Shown here piece by piece: positions 35,426 to 45,900 of a stretch of DNA of 64,000 nt. A program made the translations under genes and the position numbers. Within the stretch, counting starts at the first letter, position 1. Each line of letters begins with the position of its first letter. Origin of the DNA: Prauserella shujinwangii. GTDB lineage: Bacteria; Actinomycetota; Actinomycetes; Mycobacteriales; Pseudonocardiaceae. The notes under the pieces were generated by a model. That model was not told the origin of the DNA, did not search any database, and worked only from the letters and a program-made list of their open reading frames with translations. The stretch is from positions 434,001 through 498,000 of the forward strand of contig NZ_PVNH01000002.1 of NCBI RefSeq assembly GCF_003001955.1, written 5' to 3'.

Positions 35426-36969
35426 CCGGCGCGCTGCGCACCGCCCGGCGCGCCGCCAGGCAGCGGCTGCTCAACGCCTACCTGCGGGAGACCGGCGTCC
35501 ACGACGTGCCGGAGGGCCGCTGGCGGCTCACCCTGCCGTGCACGGGCCGTGCGCTCACCGTCGAGGTGCGGCACCGTTGCGCGTTCGGCCATCACGAGTA
35601 CGCGGAGGACACCGAGCCGGGCCACACCGGGTTCGTCACCGCCCTGCTCGCCGAGGTCGAGGCGCTGACCGGCTTCCCAGGCGCGCAACGGCTCGCCGGC
35701 GCGGTGGCGAGCAGCATCGCGCACACCGCGCGTTACCTGGCCTGCCGCCCCGCGCGGGCGCCCGCGGACCCGCACGCCCGGACCAGGCACGCCGAGCAGT
35801 CCGTCCTGTTCGGACACCCGTTCCACCCCACCCCGAAGAGCAGCGAGGGCTTCACGCCGGACGATCTCGCCCGGTACGCCCCGGAACTGGGGGCCGAGTT
35901 CGTGCTCCACTACTTCGCGGTGGCCCCCGAGTTGCTGCTCGACGTGCGGGTGGCACCGGGCCCGTGGGTGCCGGACGATGTCGCGGCCCGCGTGCCGCCG
36001 GGCTTCCTGCCGCTGCCCGCGCACCCGTGGCAGGCGCGGCACCTGCTCGCCCGGCCCGGCGTGGCGGACCTCGTGCGTTCCGGGACGCTGCGGCCACTCG
36101 GCCCGCTCGGCGGCCCGGTGCACCCCACCTCGTCGGTCCGCACCGTGTGCGACCCGGCCTTCCCCACGTGCTGGAAGCTCCCGCTGGGCGTGCGCATCAC
36201 GAACTTCGTCCGGAACAACCCGGTCGAGCAGGTGCGCCGGGCCACGGACGCCGCCCGGCTGGCGGAGCTGCTCCCCCGCCATCCCGGCTTCGGGGTCCTG
36301 CGGGAGACCGGGTTCCGCACGCTCGACCCGGACCGGGTCGGCGCCGGGCTCGCCGCGGACTTCGCCGTGCTGTACCGGGAGAACCCGTTCGCGCACAACG
36401 GGCAGGCGCCGGAAGTGCTGGCGAGCCTGCTGGAGCACCCGGACCGGCTGGGCCGACTGGTGCGGCGCGCGGGTGACGTCGCCGAGTGGCTGCGCCGGTA
36501 CCTGCGCATCTCCCTCGTTCCGCTGCTGTCGGTGTTCGCCACCGACGGCTTCGCGTTCGAGGCACACGTGCAGAACTCCCTGCTGTGCACCGAGGACGGC
36601 TGGCCGGTGCGGTTCTGGGTGCGGGATCTGGAGGGCGCGGCGGTCAGCCGGAAGCGGCTGCGCCACCACGTCGTGCCGCCGGACAGCCCGGCGCTGTACG
36701 AGGAGGCCGAGGCGTGGCAACGGCTGCGCTACCACGCGGTGACCAACCACCTCGGGCACCTCGTGCACGTGCTCGGCGACCACACGGGGGCCGGTGAGCG
36801 GCGGCTGTGGGCGGTGGCGCGGGACACGCTCGCGGACTGCCCTGCCGCCGCCGGCCTGCTCGCCTACTCCGTGCTGCCCGCGAAGGCCAACCTGGTGAGC
36901 AGGTTCACCGAGCGCGGCGAGACGCCATGCTACGTCGATGTCCCCAACCCGCTGCGGGAGCGCCCATGA
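35422..36969 (+). CDS. NIS siderophore synthetase 2 (IucA/IucC family)
   Basis: 515 residues. GHPFHPTPKSSEGF at about 131-144, HPTSSVRTVCDP, KLPLGVRITNFVRNNPVEQ, and FEAHVQNSLL near residue 380 followed by the FhuF-like ferric reductase region to the end. The RITNFVRNN segment resembles type A (citrate-activating) synthetases such as IucA, which would fit the SbnE step of joining citrate to diaminopropionate. This type assignment is inference. ATGA overlaps on both sides. Confidence 0.87.
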   Translation: MTGALRTARRAARQRLLNAYLRETGVHDVPEGRWRLTLPCTGRALTVEVRHRCAFGHHEYAEDTEPGHTGFVTALLAEVEALTGFPGAQRLAGAVASSIAHTARYLACRPARAPADPHARTRHAEQSVLFGHPFHPTPKSSEGFTPDDLARYAPELGAEFVLHYFAVAPELLLDVRVAPGPWVPDDVAARVPPGFLPLPAHPWQARHLLARPGVADLVRSGTLRPLGPLGGPVHPTSSVRTVCDPAFPTCWKLPLGVRITNFVRNNPVEQVRRATDAARLAELLPRHPGFGVLRETGFRTLDPDRVGAGLAADFAVLYRENPFAHNGQAPEVLASLLEHPDRLGRLVRRAGDVAEWLRRYLRISLVPLLSVFATDGFAFEAHVQNSLLCTEDGWPVRFWVRDLEGAAVSRKRLRHHVVPPDSPALYEEAEAWQRLRYHAVTNHLGHLVHVLGDHTGAGERRLWAVARDTLADCPAAAGLLAYSVLPAKANLVSRFTERGETPCYVDVPNPLRERP

Positions 36970-38660
36970 ACCACGATCTCGTCCAGCGCGCGCTCACCTC
37001 GCCCGGCCTGTCCCGGGTACGCCACCGGGTGTTCCGCCAGCTGGTGGAGTCCCTGCTGTACGAGGGATCGCTGCGGGCCCGCGCCACCGGATCCGGAGAG
37101 TACACAGTAGACGGATCGGGCGGGGTTCGGTACACCTTCACCGCAAGCCGAAGGTACGGCTTCGACCGGGTGGCGCTCGGGCCGGAACCCGTCCTGCGCG
37201 ACGGCGTCGCGGCCACGTCGGTCACGCGGTTCCTGGAGGAGGTGCGCGACCGGCTCGACGCCGAGCCCGCTCTGCTCGCCCGGTTCGCCAGGGAGCTCGA
37301 GGAGACGGTCGTCAAGGACGCGGTGGCCGAGCACGGCCGTACCCGCACGGCCGCCGACGCGGACTACGACGAGCTGGAGAGCGCGATCACCGAGGGGCAC
37401 CGCTACCACCCGGCGTACAAGTCGCGGATCGGCTTCGACCTCGCCGACCACCTCGCGTTCGGCCCCGAGTTCGCCCGGCCCGTGCGGCCGCTGTGGCTCG
37501 CCGTGCGCCGGGACATCGCCGAGGTCACCGCCTCCGGCTCGATCGACGAGGCCGCGTTCCTGCGCGACCAGTGCGGCCCCGTGCCCGAGGGGTTCACCCC
37601 CGTACCGGTCCACCCGTGGCAGTGGCGCGAGCACGTCGCCCGCGCGTTCGCCGGTGAGCTGCACGACGGCAGCCTGCGGGTGCTCGGCGAGGACCGGCAC
37701 ACGTTCCGGGCGCAGCAGTCGGTTCGCACCCTGTCGTGCGCGGACGACCCGGCCCGGCCCTACCTCAAACTCGCACTGTCCATGGTGAACACCTCGACCA
37801 GCCGGGTGCTCGCACCGCACACCGTCCACAACGCACCGCTCATCTCCGACTGGCTGCGCGCCGTCGTGGCTGAGGATCCGGTGCTGCGCGACGAGCACCG
37901 CGTGCTCCTGCTCACCGAGGTACTCGGCACCGCGGTGGTGCCCCCTTCCGGAACGGACCTGCTGCACGAGGACACCTACGGCACCCTCGCGTGCATCTGG
38001 CGGGAGAGCCTGCCGCCCCGGCTGGGCCGGGACGAGCGCGCGATGCCGTTCACCGGGCTCACCTCGGTCCGGCCGGACGGCACGCCGCTGATCGACGACT
38101 GGCTGCGGGCGCACGGGATCGTGCCGTGGCTGCGGGCGCTCACCGAGGCGACGCTCGTGCCGCTGGTGCACCTGCTGTGCGCGCACGGGATCGCGCTGGA
38201 GGCGCACGCCCAGAACGTGGTGCTCGTGCACCGCGGCGGTATGCCGGCACGGGTGGCGTTGCGGGACTTCCACGACGGGGTGCGGTTCTCCCGGGCGCAC
38301 CTCGCGGACCCGGACCGCTGCCCGCCGCTGCGGGCCACCCCGGCGCGGCACGGCAACCGGAACTCGTTCGTCGAGACCGACGACCCCGAACTGGTGACCG
38401 ACTTCCTCCTCGACGCCCTGTTCTTCGTCAACGTCGGCGAGCTGGGCAACAGCCTCGCCGATCACTACGGCTTTCCCGAACGGGACTTCTGGGCGGTGGT
38501 GCGGGAGCCGATCCGGCGCCACCTGCGGCGGATTCCCGAGCCCGTGTTCGACATCGGCAAGCCGACGGTCGCCGTGGAGAAGCTGACGACACGCAGGCTG
38601 CTGCCGGACACCGAGCTGCGGCTGCACTCCGTGCCGAACCCGCTGTCCTGCCATGCGTGA
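36966..38660 (+). CDS. NIS siderophore synthetase 3 (IucA/IucC family)
   Basis: 564 residues, the most canonical of the three: EGHRYHPAYKSRIGF (143-157), QQSVRTLSC, KLALSMVNTSTSRVL, ALEAHAQNVVL near 412, and LRDFHDGVRFS. The TSTSRVL segment is like type C synthetases (IucC, DesD), which would fit addition of a second amine (SbnF step). Downstream stop overlaps the start of sbnH by eight bases. Confidence 0.9.
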   Translation: MNHDLVQRALTSPGLSRVRHRVFRQLVESLLYEGSLRARATGSGEYTVDGSGGVRYTFTASRRYGFDRVALGPEPVLRDGVAATSVTRFLEEVRDRLDAEPALLARFARELEETVVKDAVAEHGRTRTAADADYDELESAITEGHRYHPAYKSRIGFDLADHLAFGPEFARPVRPLWLAVRRDIAEVTASGSIDEAAFLRDQCGPVPEGFTPVPVHPWQWREHVARAFAGELHDGSLRVLGEDRHTFRAQQSVRTLSCADDPARPYLKLALSMVNTSTSRVLAPHTVHNAPLISDWLRAVVAEDPVLRDEHRVLLLTEVLGTAVVPPSGTDLLHEDTYGTLACIWRESLPPRLGRDERAMPFTGLTSVRPDGTPLIDDWLRAHGIVPWLRALTEATLVPLVHLLCAHGIALEAHAQNVVLVHRGGMPARVALRDFHDGVRFSRAHLADPDRCPPLRATPARHGNRNSFVETDDPELVTDFLLDALFFVNVGELGNSLADHYGFPERDFWAVVREPIRRHLRRIPEPVFDIGKPTVAVEKLTTRRLLPDTELRLHSVPNPLSCHA

Positions 38661-39798
38661 ACCGGTCTGCCGGTACGTCTACGACCTCGACGGCCTGGCC
38701 GCGCACGCGGCCGCGGTGGTCGCCGCGCTGCCCGGGCGGTGCCGGATGTACTACGCGATGAAGGCCAACAGCGCGGCCCCGATCCTGCGCACGCTGGCGC
38801 CGCACGTCGCCGGGTTCGAGGTCGCCTCGGGCGGCGAGCTGGCGAAGGCGAGGGCGGTCGGCGCGGACGTGTCCGTGCTGTTCGGGGGACCGGCCAAGAC
38901 CGAGAGCGAGATCGCCGCCGCGTTGCGGGCGGACGTCACCCGGCTGCACGTGGAGAGCGTGCTGGAACTGCGTCGGGTCTCCGCCGTGGCGCGGCGGCTC
39001 GGCCGGACGGCGGACGTCCTGCTGCGGGTGAACCTCGCGGGCCCGTTCCCCGAGGCGACGATCGCGATGGCGGGAGCGCCCACGCAGTTCGGCATCGACG
39101 AGGAGGCCCTGCCCGAGGCGGTGCGCGCGGCCACCGAGCTGCCGGGGCTCCGCCTCGCCGGGTTCCACCTGCACTCGCTGTCGAACAACCTGTCTCCTCC
39201 GGCCCACCTGGCGATGCTGGAGCTGTACCGGGACCGGGTGCTGGCCTGGGAGGCGGAGTACGGCCTGCGCTGCGAGGTCGTCAACGTCGGCGGCGGCATC
39301 GGTGTGAACTACGCCGATCTCGGCGCGCAGTTCGACTGGACCGGGTTCACGCGCGGGCTCGCCGGGCTCCTGGCGACGTTTCCGGCGCACTGGGGCGAGA
39401 TCGACTTCGAGTGCGGGCGGTTCCTCGTCGCCGCGTGCGGCTCGTACTTCACCGAGGTGCTCGACGTGAAACGCACCCGCGGCACGGCGTTCGTGCTGGT
39501 GCGCGGCGGCACCCACCATTTCAGGCTGCCCGCTTCGTGGCGGCACAGCCACCCGTTCCGGGTGCTGCCGCGGGCGGAATGGGACCTGCCCGGTCCCCGG
39601 CCGGAGCTCGCGGACGAGCCGGTCACGGTGGTCGGCGAGCTGTGCACCCCCAAGGACGTGCTCGCCCGCGACGTGGTGGTGCCCCGGGTGCGCCCTGGTG
39701 ACCTGCTGGAGTTCCGCTACGCCGGTGCGTACGGCTGGGAGATCTCGCACCACGACTTCCTCAGCCACCCGCACCCGGAGCACCACTTCACCTCGTGA
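38653..39798 (+). CDS. sbnH: PLP-dependent decarboxylase (SbnH-like)
   Basis: 381 residues, fold-type III (LysA/Orn decarboxylase type). The PLP Lys is in YYAMKANSAAPILR (about residue 37), the glycine loop is VVNVGGGIGVNY, and the C-terminal Cys region is VVGELCTPKDVLA. SbnH decarboxylates citryl-diaminopropionate during staphyloferrin B assembly. Overlaps synthetase 3. The stop codon falls inside a family A hairpin. Confidence 0.87.
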   Translation: MREPVCRYVYDLDGLAAHAAAVVAALPGRCRMYYAMKANSAAPILRTLAPHVAGFEVASGGELAKARAVGADVSVLFGGPAKTESEIAAALRADVTRLHVESVLELRRVSAVARRLGRTADVLLRVNLAGPFPEATIAMAGAPTQFGIDEEALPEAVRAATELPGLRLAGFHLHSLSNNLSPPAHLAMLELYRDRVLAWEAEYGLRCEVVNVGGGIGVNYADLGAQFDWTGFTRGLAGLLATFPAHWGEIDFECGRFLVAACGSYFTEVLDVKRTRGTAFVLVRGGTHHFRLPASWRHSHPFRVLPRAEWDLPGPRPELADEPVTVVGELCTPKDVLARDVVVPRVRPGDLLEFRYAGAYGWEISHHDFLSHPHPEHHFTS

Positions 39799-39837
39799 GT
39801 GAGAAACGTGGTGAGAACGACGTTTCTCACTCACGAG
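39792..39837. terminator. Family A hairpin, copy 4
   Basis: Perfect 18-bp arms (39792-39809, 39820-39837); contains the sbnH stop at 39796-39798 and abuts the stop of the convergent lipase gene (39841). Terminator for both. Confidence 0.82.
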
Positions 39838-39840
39838 GCG

Positions 39841-41061
39841 TCAGAAGGCTCCGCAGTTGTCCGGGGCCGGCCTGCCGTGCAGGCGCCCCTCCAGCCACGC
39901 GAACGCCAGCGGCATCGACGCGACGTACCCACCGACGTGGGTGGGCGTCAAAAGGGTCCGGAACCGGACGGTCCCGCCGTCGGCGCACCACGCGCGGGCC
40001 ATCGCGCGGCCCTGGGCGTAGGGCACGATGTCGTCGGTCGCGCTGTGCGTGACCAGCACCGGCACCCCAGGGGCGGTGGTGCCGATCCGCTGCTCCTCGA
40101 CCACCGGCGCGAACGGCTCCGCATCGAGGTAGGCGGTGATCGGCCTGCCGTCCCGGGTGAGGTCCGCGGTGCGGGTGAAGGCGTGGTGGAGCAGCGCGTC
40201 CGCTGTGCACTCCCGCTCCACCTGCTCGCGCACCCGGGTCCCCTTGTCGTTGAGCACGGCCGGGATGTCCAGCTCCGGGTAGGCGTAGTTCATGCTCGCC
40301 ACCGCGAACATGAGGAACCCGACGGCGTACTGCCCGTCGAGGGCGGCGGCGACGGCCGCAAGGTCGGCGGGCGGGGCACCCGCGTAGGCGCCCACCAGGT
40401 CGAGTTCGGGTGCGTAGGCGGGCTGCAGCTCCGCCGCCGCGGCCGACGCGCCGCCGCCCTGCGAGTACCCCGCGAGGGCGACCGGGCCCGCGTCGGGCAG
40501 GTCCGCCTCGGGCAGCCGCTGGGCGGCCCGCACCCCGTCGAGCAGGGCGTGGGCCTGGGCCCGGCGGTTGACGTAGGTGTGCACGCCCGGCGTTCCGAGG
40601 CCCTCGTAGTCGGTGACCACGACCCCGTAGCCGCGGGTGAGCAGCCCGGCGAGGAACGGGCCCTCGTACTCGGTGCCCATCGCCATCGCCTTCGACGGCG
40701 CGCACTGGTCGCCGAGGCCCTGCGTGCCCGGGGCGTAGCCGATGACCGGGCGCTCGCCGGGTCCGCTCCAGGGCGTGTGCGGGGTGAGCACGGTGCCGGT
40801 CACGGCGACCGGCTCGCCGTGGGTGTCGGTGCTGCGGTACATGATCCGCTGCACGCGGGCAGGTGCCGGGACGAGCCTGACCGGGTCGAGGAAGAACCGG
40901 GCGGGCTCGTGCCGGATGATGGCGCCGTCGTCGCCGGGCGGCAGCGGTGACGGCGGATCGTAGAAGTCAGCCGCACCGGCGGGTGCCGCGCCGACCGTGA
41001 GTGCGACGAGACCGAGGATCGACGTGAGCACGGCCGTGAGCCGCCGGCGCGCCAGACGCAT
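39841..41061 (-). CDS. Secreted lipase (LIP family)
   Basis: 406 residues with a signal peptide (MRLARRRLTAVLTSILGLVA then GAAPAGAADF, cleavage near residue 31). Alpha/beta-hydrolase of the fungal-type secretory lipase family: nucleophile Ser200 in AGYSQGGGAS, VLVTHSATDDIVPY holds the Asp, and THVGGYVASMP the His. The ATG at 41061 has GGAGC at normal distance. Divergent from a TetR gene across a perfect palindrome. Confidence 0.88.
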   Translation of the reverse strand: MRLARRRLTAVLTSILGLVALTVGAAPAGAADFYDPPSPLPPGDDGAIIRHEPARFFLDPVRLVPAPARVQRIMYRSTDTHGEPVAVTGTVLTPHTPWSGPGERPVIGYAPGTQGLGDQCAPSKAMAMGTEYEGPFLAGLLTRGYGVVVTDYEGLGTPGVHTYVNRRAQAHALLDGVRAAQRLPEADLPDAGPVALAGYSQGGGASAAAAELQPAYAPELDLVGAYAGAPPADLAAVAAALDGQYAVGFLMFAVASMNYAYPELDIPAVLNDKGTRVREQVERECTADALLHHAFTRTADLTRDGRPITAYLDAEPFAPVVEEQRIGTTAPGVPVLVTHSATDDIVPYAQGRAMARAWCADGGTVRFRTLLTPTHVGGYVASMPLAFAWLEGRLHGRPAPDNCGAF

Positions 41062-41075
41062 ATCCGCTCCGCATA

Positions 41076-41097
41076 TTTCCGACATCATTGTCGGAAA
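41076..41097. promoter_or_regulatory. Perfect palindrome, TetR operator
   Basis: TTTCCGACA and TGTCGGAAA (9-bp arms, 4-bp spacer) lie 15 bp upstream of the lipase start and 25 bp upstream of the TetR start, so one bound dimer could block both. Confidence 0.8.
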
Positions 41098-41121
41098 AAG
41101 AATCGAGGTGAGGCGACACAC

Positions 41122-41772
41122 ATGTCAACCCTCCGATCGCGGGGTCCGGGACGGCCCCGCAGGCTGCCCGTGGCCGAGCAGCGGGCGCTCGTGCTGCGCG
41201 CCGCGCGTGCGCTGTTCGCCGAGCAGGGCGTCCAGGGCGCCACGATCGAGCACGTCGCCCGCCGGGCCGGGCTCACCCGGCAGTCCGTCTACGAGCAGTT
41301 CGGCGACAAGGCCGCACTGTTCCGCGAGGCGGTCGCCGACGTCGAGGAGCAGGCGTACCGCACGATCGCGGCCCGCGCGTCCGGCGACGCCGACCTCGAC
41401 CTGAGGTCCTGGGCACACCGCAACTACGCGACGATGTTCGACTTCGTCGCCGCGCACCCGGACGCGCTGCCCGTGCTCCAGGAGGCCGAACGGACGGGCA
41501 TCCCCGCGCTCACCCGGCTGCGCTCGCGGCTGGCCGAGGTCTACACGGCGGCCAGCCGCGAGCGGTGGGCCGCACACGGCGTCGAACCGGGGCGCGCCGA
41601 CACCGCGCTGGTGACCCTGTACTTCGCCATGACCGAGGCGCTGGTCGACCTGCACCGGACCGGCGATCCGGCCGACCGGGACGCGCTCATCGACCTGCTC
41701 ACCGAGTTCACCGTCGGCGGGGTCCTCCGGCTGTACAACCAGGCCCCGGACGTCCTCGCCCGGCTGCGCTGA
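41122..41772 (+). CDS. TetR-family regulator
   Basis: 216 residues; HTH in VQGATIEHVARRAGLTRQSV, helical ligand domain behind it. Divergent from the secreted lipase and likely its repressor as well as autoregulator. Effector unknown. Confidence 0.87.
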   Translation: MSTLRSRGPGRPRRLPVAEQRALVLRAARALFAEQGVQGATIEHVARRAGLTRQSVYEQFGDKAALFREAVADVEEQAYRTIAARASGDADLDLRSWAHRNYATMFDFVAAHPDALPVLQEAERTGIPALTRLRSRLAEVYTAASRERWAAHGVEPGRADTALVTLYFAMTEALVDLHRTGDPADRDALIDLLTEFTVGGVLRLYNQAPDVLARLR

Positions 41773-41779
41773 TTCCGGC

Positions 41780-42565
41780 TCAGTCCCCGGCCTGCGGGGC
41801 GGGCGTGCCCGCCACGGTCTCGGCCAGGGCCACCAGCGCGGGCCACACGCCGGGCACCAGCACCACCCCGAGGACGGTGAAGACGGGGAAGACGAGCCCG
41901 TTCTCGACCCCCTTGCCGGTGCGGAACCGCAGCCACGAGGGCGGGCGCAGCTCGTACCACGTCTCGCCCGCGATCGGCAGCGGGAACAGGAACGGGCAGC
42001 CGGACTCGGTGAGCGCGTCGCCGAGGCAGTGCGTCACGCAGCCCGCCGCGACCGCGATGCCGAGCAGCCCCGAGACGGCGTCGAGTTCCGCCAGCGCACC
42101 GGGACTGTTCTGGTAGACCCACCACACCACCGCGGCGCCGCCGAGGGGCAGCAGCCAGTCGCCGAGCGCGTCCTCCGCGAGCAGCAGGCCGAACAGCACG
42201 ACCGCGGCGACCGCCCACGGACCACCGGCCGCGGTCCCGGCGGCGGTGGCCCCGCCGAGCGCGGCCGCGAACAGCACGGTATGGGACAGGTGCCGGTGGG
42301 TGCCCGAGTGCCGCTCGTCCCGCGGCCCCTTCGTCACGGCGTACAAGCCGGACGACGCCTTCCGCAGCAGCCACGACAGCGCTCCCGTGACCGGCCCGAG
42401 CAGCTTCGACGCCCGGGCGCCCGGATGGTCCAGATCCGGCAGCAGCGCGAAACCCGCGGTGGTCGCCGCGAACACGACCGCCTGGGAGAGCGAGGCGATG
42501 CCGACCGCGGGGGCGAGCGCCAGCCCGGCGCACCAGCCGGTGAGCGCGTGCGTGCGACCCATCAT
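41780..42565 (-). CDS. YdjM-type membrane-bound metal-dependent hydrolase
   Basis: 261 residues (ATG at 42565, or at 42562). MGRTHALTGWCAG, LLPDLDHPGARASKLLGP, and HRHLSHTVLFAAALGG are the His/Asp motifs of the DUF457/YdjM family, and CVTHCLGDALTESGCPFLFP closes the site. Several hydrophobic helices. Function in envelope or phospholipid turnover is guessed for the family. The reading frame stays open far upstream, but that part is antisense to the subtilase. Confidence 0.85.
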   Translation of the reverse strand: MMGRTHALTGWCAGLALAPAVGIASLSQAVVFAATTAGFALLPDLDHPGARASKLLGPVTGALSWLLRKASSGLYAVTKGPRDERHSGTHRHLSHTVLFAAALGGATAAGTAAGGPWAVAAVVLFGLLLAEDALGDWLLPLGGAAVVWWVYQNSPGALAELDAVSGLLGIAVAAGCVTHCLGDALTESGCPFLFPLPIAGETWYELRPPSWLRFRTGKGVENGLVFPVFTVLGVVLVPGVWPALVALAETVAGTPAPQAGD

Positions 42566-42937
42566 GCGCCGCAGTCTCCCCGACCCACGCTCAAGATCAT
42601 CAACGACGCGCCGGGGGCTCCCCAATGTGGCATTGGGTGCGCCCAGTGCACCCAATGTGGCATTGGGTGCGTTCAGTGCACCGGACGCCGCATTGGGTGC
42701 GTGGAGGAGGCACAGCGCCGCCCAGCGCCTCCGGCCGGGCGGCGGGAGACGGGCGGGCGCACCGAACGCCACATCGGGCGCGCCCGGGCGCCGAATGTGG
42801 CATTGGGTGCGTGGCGAAGGCACAGCGCCCGCCGGGCCCCTACGAAAGTAGGGAATTTCCTGGGGTTTCACCCGAAAGTGAAACATCTGTGAAGTCTCTT
42901 GAGATGCTCCCTGCACCCAACCGGGAGGTCGAAAGTA
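42566..42937. repeat. Intergenic region with CCAATGTGGCATTGG repeats (family C)
   Basis: No gene is supported in these 372 bp. The palindrome CCAATG-TGG-CATTGG occurs at 42622-42638 and 42653-42669, with a third near-copy at 42791-42807 and two degraded ones between (GACGCCGCATTGGG and GAACGCCACATCGGG). Units are separated by related GTGCGCCCAGTGCA text. The AT-richer 42840-42937 part must hold the subtilase promoter and ribosome site (GGGAGG at 42923). Confidence 0.75.
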
Positions 42938-45900
42938 GTGACAGAGCAACGAACACGATGGCTGAGACGAGCGGGTGCGGCGGCACTCGCCGGAACGGTC
43001 GGAGTACTCGGGTTCGCCGCGCCCCACGCGGCGGCCCAGGAGGAACCGCCACCGCAACCCGGTGACGAGCGCCAGCTCGACCAGGAGGACCGGGCCCGCC
43101 TCACCCAGGCGGAGAACCAGGGCAAGCGCGAGGTCACCCTGCTCGTCGCGGCGCAGCGAGGGCGCGCCGCGGCCGCGGCCGGCGAGCTCCGGTCGATTGG
43201 CGGTGAGGTGCAGTCCACGGACAAGAAGCTGGACTACCTCAAGGTCACCGTGCCGATCGACCAGGCCGAGCGGGCGCCGAAGCTCCGCTCGGTGGACGCC
43301 GTGGACATCGACGGCCTGGTGAAGCGGGACGAACCGGCACCGGTCGGCGCGATCGACCCGCTGCCGCAGCCCGCCCCCGGCGCGGACACCCCGCGCGTCA
43401 ACCCGTACCTGCCCACGGGCGACACGAAGGCGGCGCAGTTCGGCGGCGTGTTCCCGTTCTGGGACGGCCGGGGGACCACCATCGCCATCCTCGACACCGG
43501 CGTCGACCTCGATCACCCCGCGCTGGCGAAGACCAGCACCGGTGAGCGCAAGATCGTCGACTGGTACACCGCGAACGCCCCGAACTCGGGCGACGGCACG
43601 TGGGTCCCGATGTCCGGCGAGACCTACTCCGGCACGTTCACCGCGGCGGGCCGCGAGTGGACCGCCCCCGGCGAGGGCGAGTTCGTCTTCGGCATGTTCG
43701 CCGAGACCGCGGGCGACCTCGGCTCGGCCGCCAGCGAGACCGGCGGCGACGTCAACCGGGACGGCGACCGCACCGACACGTGGGGCGTCCTCCAGGACAC
43801 CGCGTCCAAGCAGGTGCGCGTCGACCTGAACGGCAACGGTGACTTCACCGACGAGCAGGCCATGATCGACTACCGGGTGAACCAGGACGTCGGCCACTTC
43901 GGCACGGACGACCCGGACACCGCGATCGCCGAGCGGATGGCGTTCGTCGTGCAGACCGACCGCGAGGGCTTCGTCAACCTCGGCCTCGCCGGCGGCGCGC
44001 ACGGGTCGCACGTGGCGGGCATCGCCGCGGGCAACGACCTGTTCGGCGGCCGGATGGACGGCGCGGCACCCGGGGCGAAGCTGATGTCGGTGAAGGCGTG
44101 CCTTTCCACGCCGTCCTGCACGGCCAGCGGCCTCATCGACGGCGTGGTGTACGCGGCCACGCACGGCGCGGACGTCGTCAACATCTCGATCGGCGGCCTG
44201 CCCGCGCTCAACGACGGCAACAACGCCAGGGCCGAGCTGTACAACCGGATCATCGACACCTACAACGTGCAGCTGTTCATCTCCGCCGGCAACAGCGGCG
44301 CGGGCGCCAACTCCGTCGGCGACCCCTCGGTGGCGACCGACTCGGTCAGCGTCGGCTCCTACATCACCGACGACACCTGGCTGTCGAACTACGGATCGGA
44401 GTCGCCGGTCGCCGAGTCCCTGCACCCGTTCTCGTCGCGGGGCCCGCGCGAGGACGGCGGCTTCAAGCCGACGCTCGTCGCCCCCGGTGCCGCGATCTCC
44501 ACGATCCCGCCGTGGCAGGCGGGCGGCCCGGTGCCCGGCACGTACGAGCTGCCGCCGGGCTACGCCATGTTCAACGGCACGTCGATGGCCGCACCGCAGG
44601 CCACCGGCGCGGCGGCGCTGCTGGTGAGCGCGTTCAAGGCCACCCACCGCGGCGAACGGCCCAAGGTGACCGCGCTGCGCAACGCGCTGGCCTCCACGGC
44701 GCGCTTCGTGGACGGCATCGAGGCCAACGCGCAGGGCGCCGGCCTGATCAACACGTTCACCGCGTTGCTGGCGTTGCAGGTCAACCGCGGCGAGCGGGCG
44801 GCCGTGACGACATCGGTACCGGTGCACACGGTGCTGTCCGACCAGCTGGAGCCGCCGAACACGGGCGTCGGCATCCACGACCGGGAGGGCGTCACGGTCG
44901 GCAAGGCGTACACCCGCACCTACACGCTCACGCGGACCAGCGGCTCCGACCGTCCGGTGACCTACCTGGCGCGCTGGGTGGGCAACGACGGCACGTTCTC
45001 CAGCGCCAGGTCCGTGCGGCTGCCACTGAACCAGCCGGTGACCTTCGACGTGCGGGTGCACCCGAAGGCGGCGGGCACGCACTCGGCGCTGCTGCGTCTC
45101 GACGACCCGCGCACGGTCGGCGTGGACGTGCAGACGATGAACTCGGTGTTCGCCCCGATGGAGTTCGGTTCGGACAACAAGTTCCGCGTGCGGGCCTCCG
45201 GCGAGATCGGCCGCAACCAGGCGACCAGCGTGTTCGTCCGCGTTCCCGAGGACGCCAGCTCGCTGAAGGTCGAGATGGCGGCGGGCGGCCCGCCGGGCGA
45301 GGGCCAGGTGCGGTTCCTCCGGTACGACCCGACCGGCGTGCCGATCGACTCGAACTCGTCGCTGAACTGCTTCAACCCGGACGCGGGCGGCGGCTGCGCC
45401 GGTGGCACCCCGACGAGCAGGGTGGTCACCGACCCGATGCCCGGCGTGTGGGAGATCGTGATCGAGGCACGCCGGACCTCGGACGTGCCGGTGGCGCCGT
45501 GGTCGATCACGGCGTCGGTGCAGGGCACGACGGTCAGCCCGGACCCGGACGTGATCGCCGAGGCCCCGCTCGGCGAGCCGGTGGACCGTGAGTACACGGT
45601 CACCAACGAGCTCGGCGAGTTCACCGGCAGGCTCACCGGCGGCCCGCTCGACAGCGCGCGCATCGAGCGGCCGACCATCGCCGACGGCGGGACCACGGAG
45701 TTCACCGTCCCGGTGCCCGCGGGCTCGACCGCGCTGACGGCGACGATCGGCAACACCTCCGACGTCGGCGCGGACCTCGACCTGCTCGTCTACGACTGCA
45801 CGAGCGGGTCGTGCGCGCTGGCGGACTACGACGCGGACGGCGACTCCGAGGAGTCGGTGACCGTGCCGGACCCGGCGGCGGGCGAGTGGCGGATCGTGAT

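Noticed and set aside
36930-38654. 574-codon antisense frame over the third NIS synthetase
   Set aside because: Shadow frame caused by high GC; no motif or ribosome site.
42620-42812. Possible CRISPR array
   Set aside because: Repeat units are short palindromes of uneven identity with irregular spacing and no cas genes nearby.
42566-45082. Very long open frame antisense to the subtilase, continuous with the YdjM gene
   Set aside because: Product is Arg/Ala/Gly/Val-rich without domains and lies opposite a well-supported peptidase; only the segment after the ATG at 42565 matches a family.
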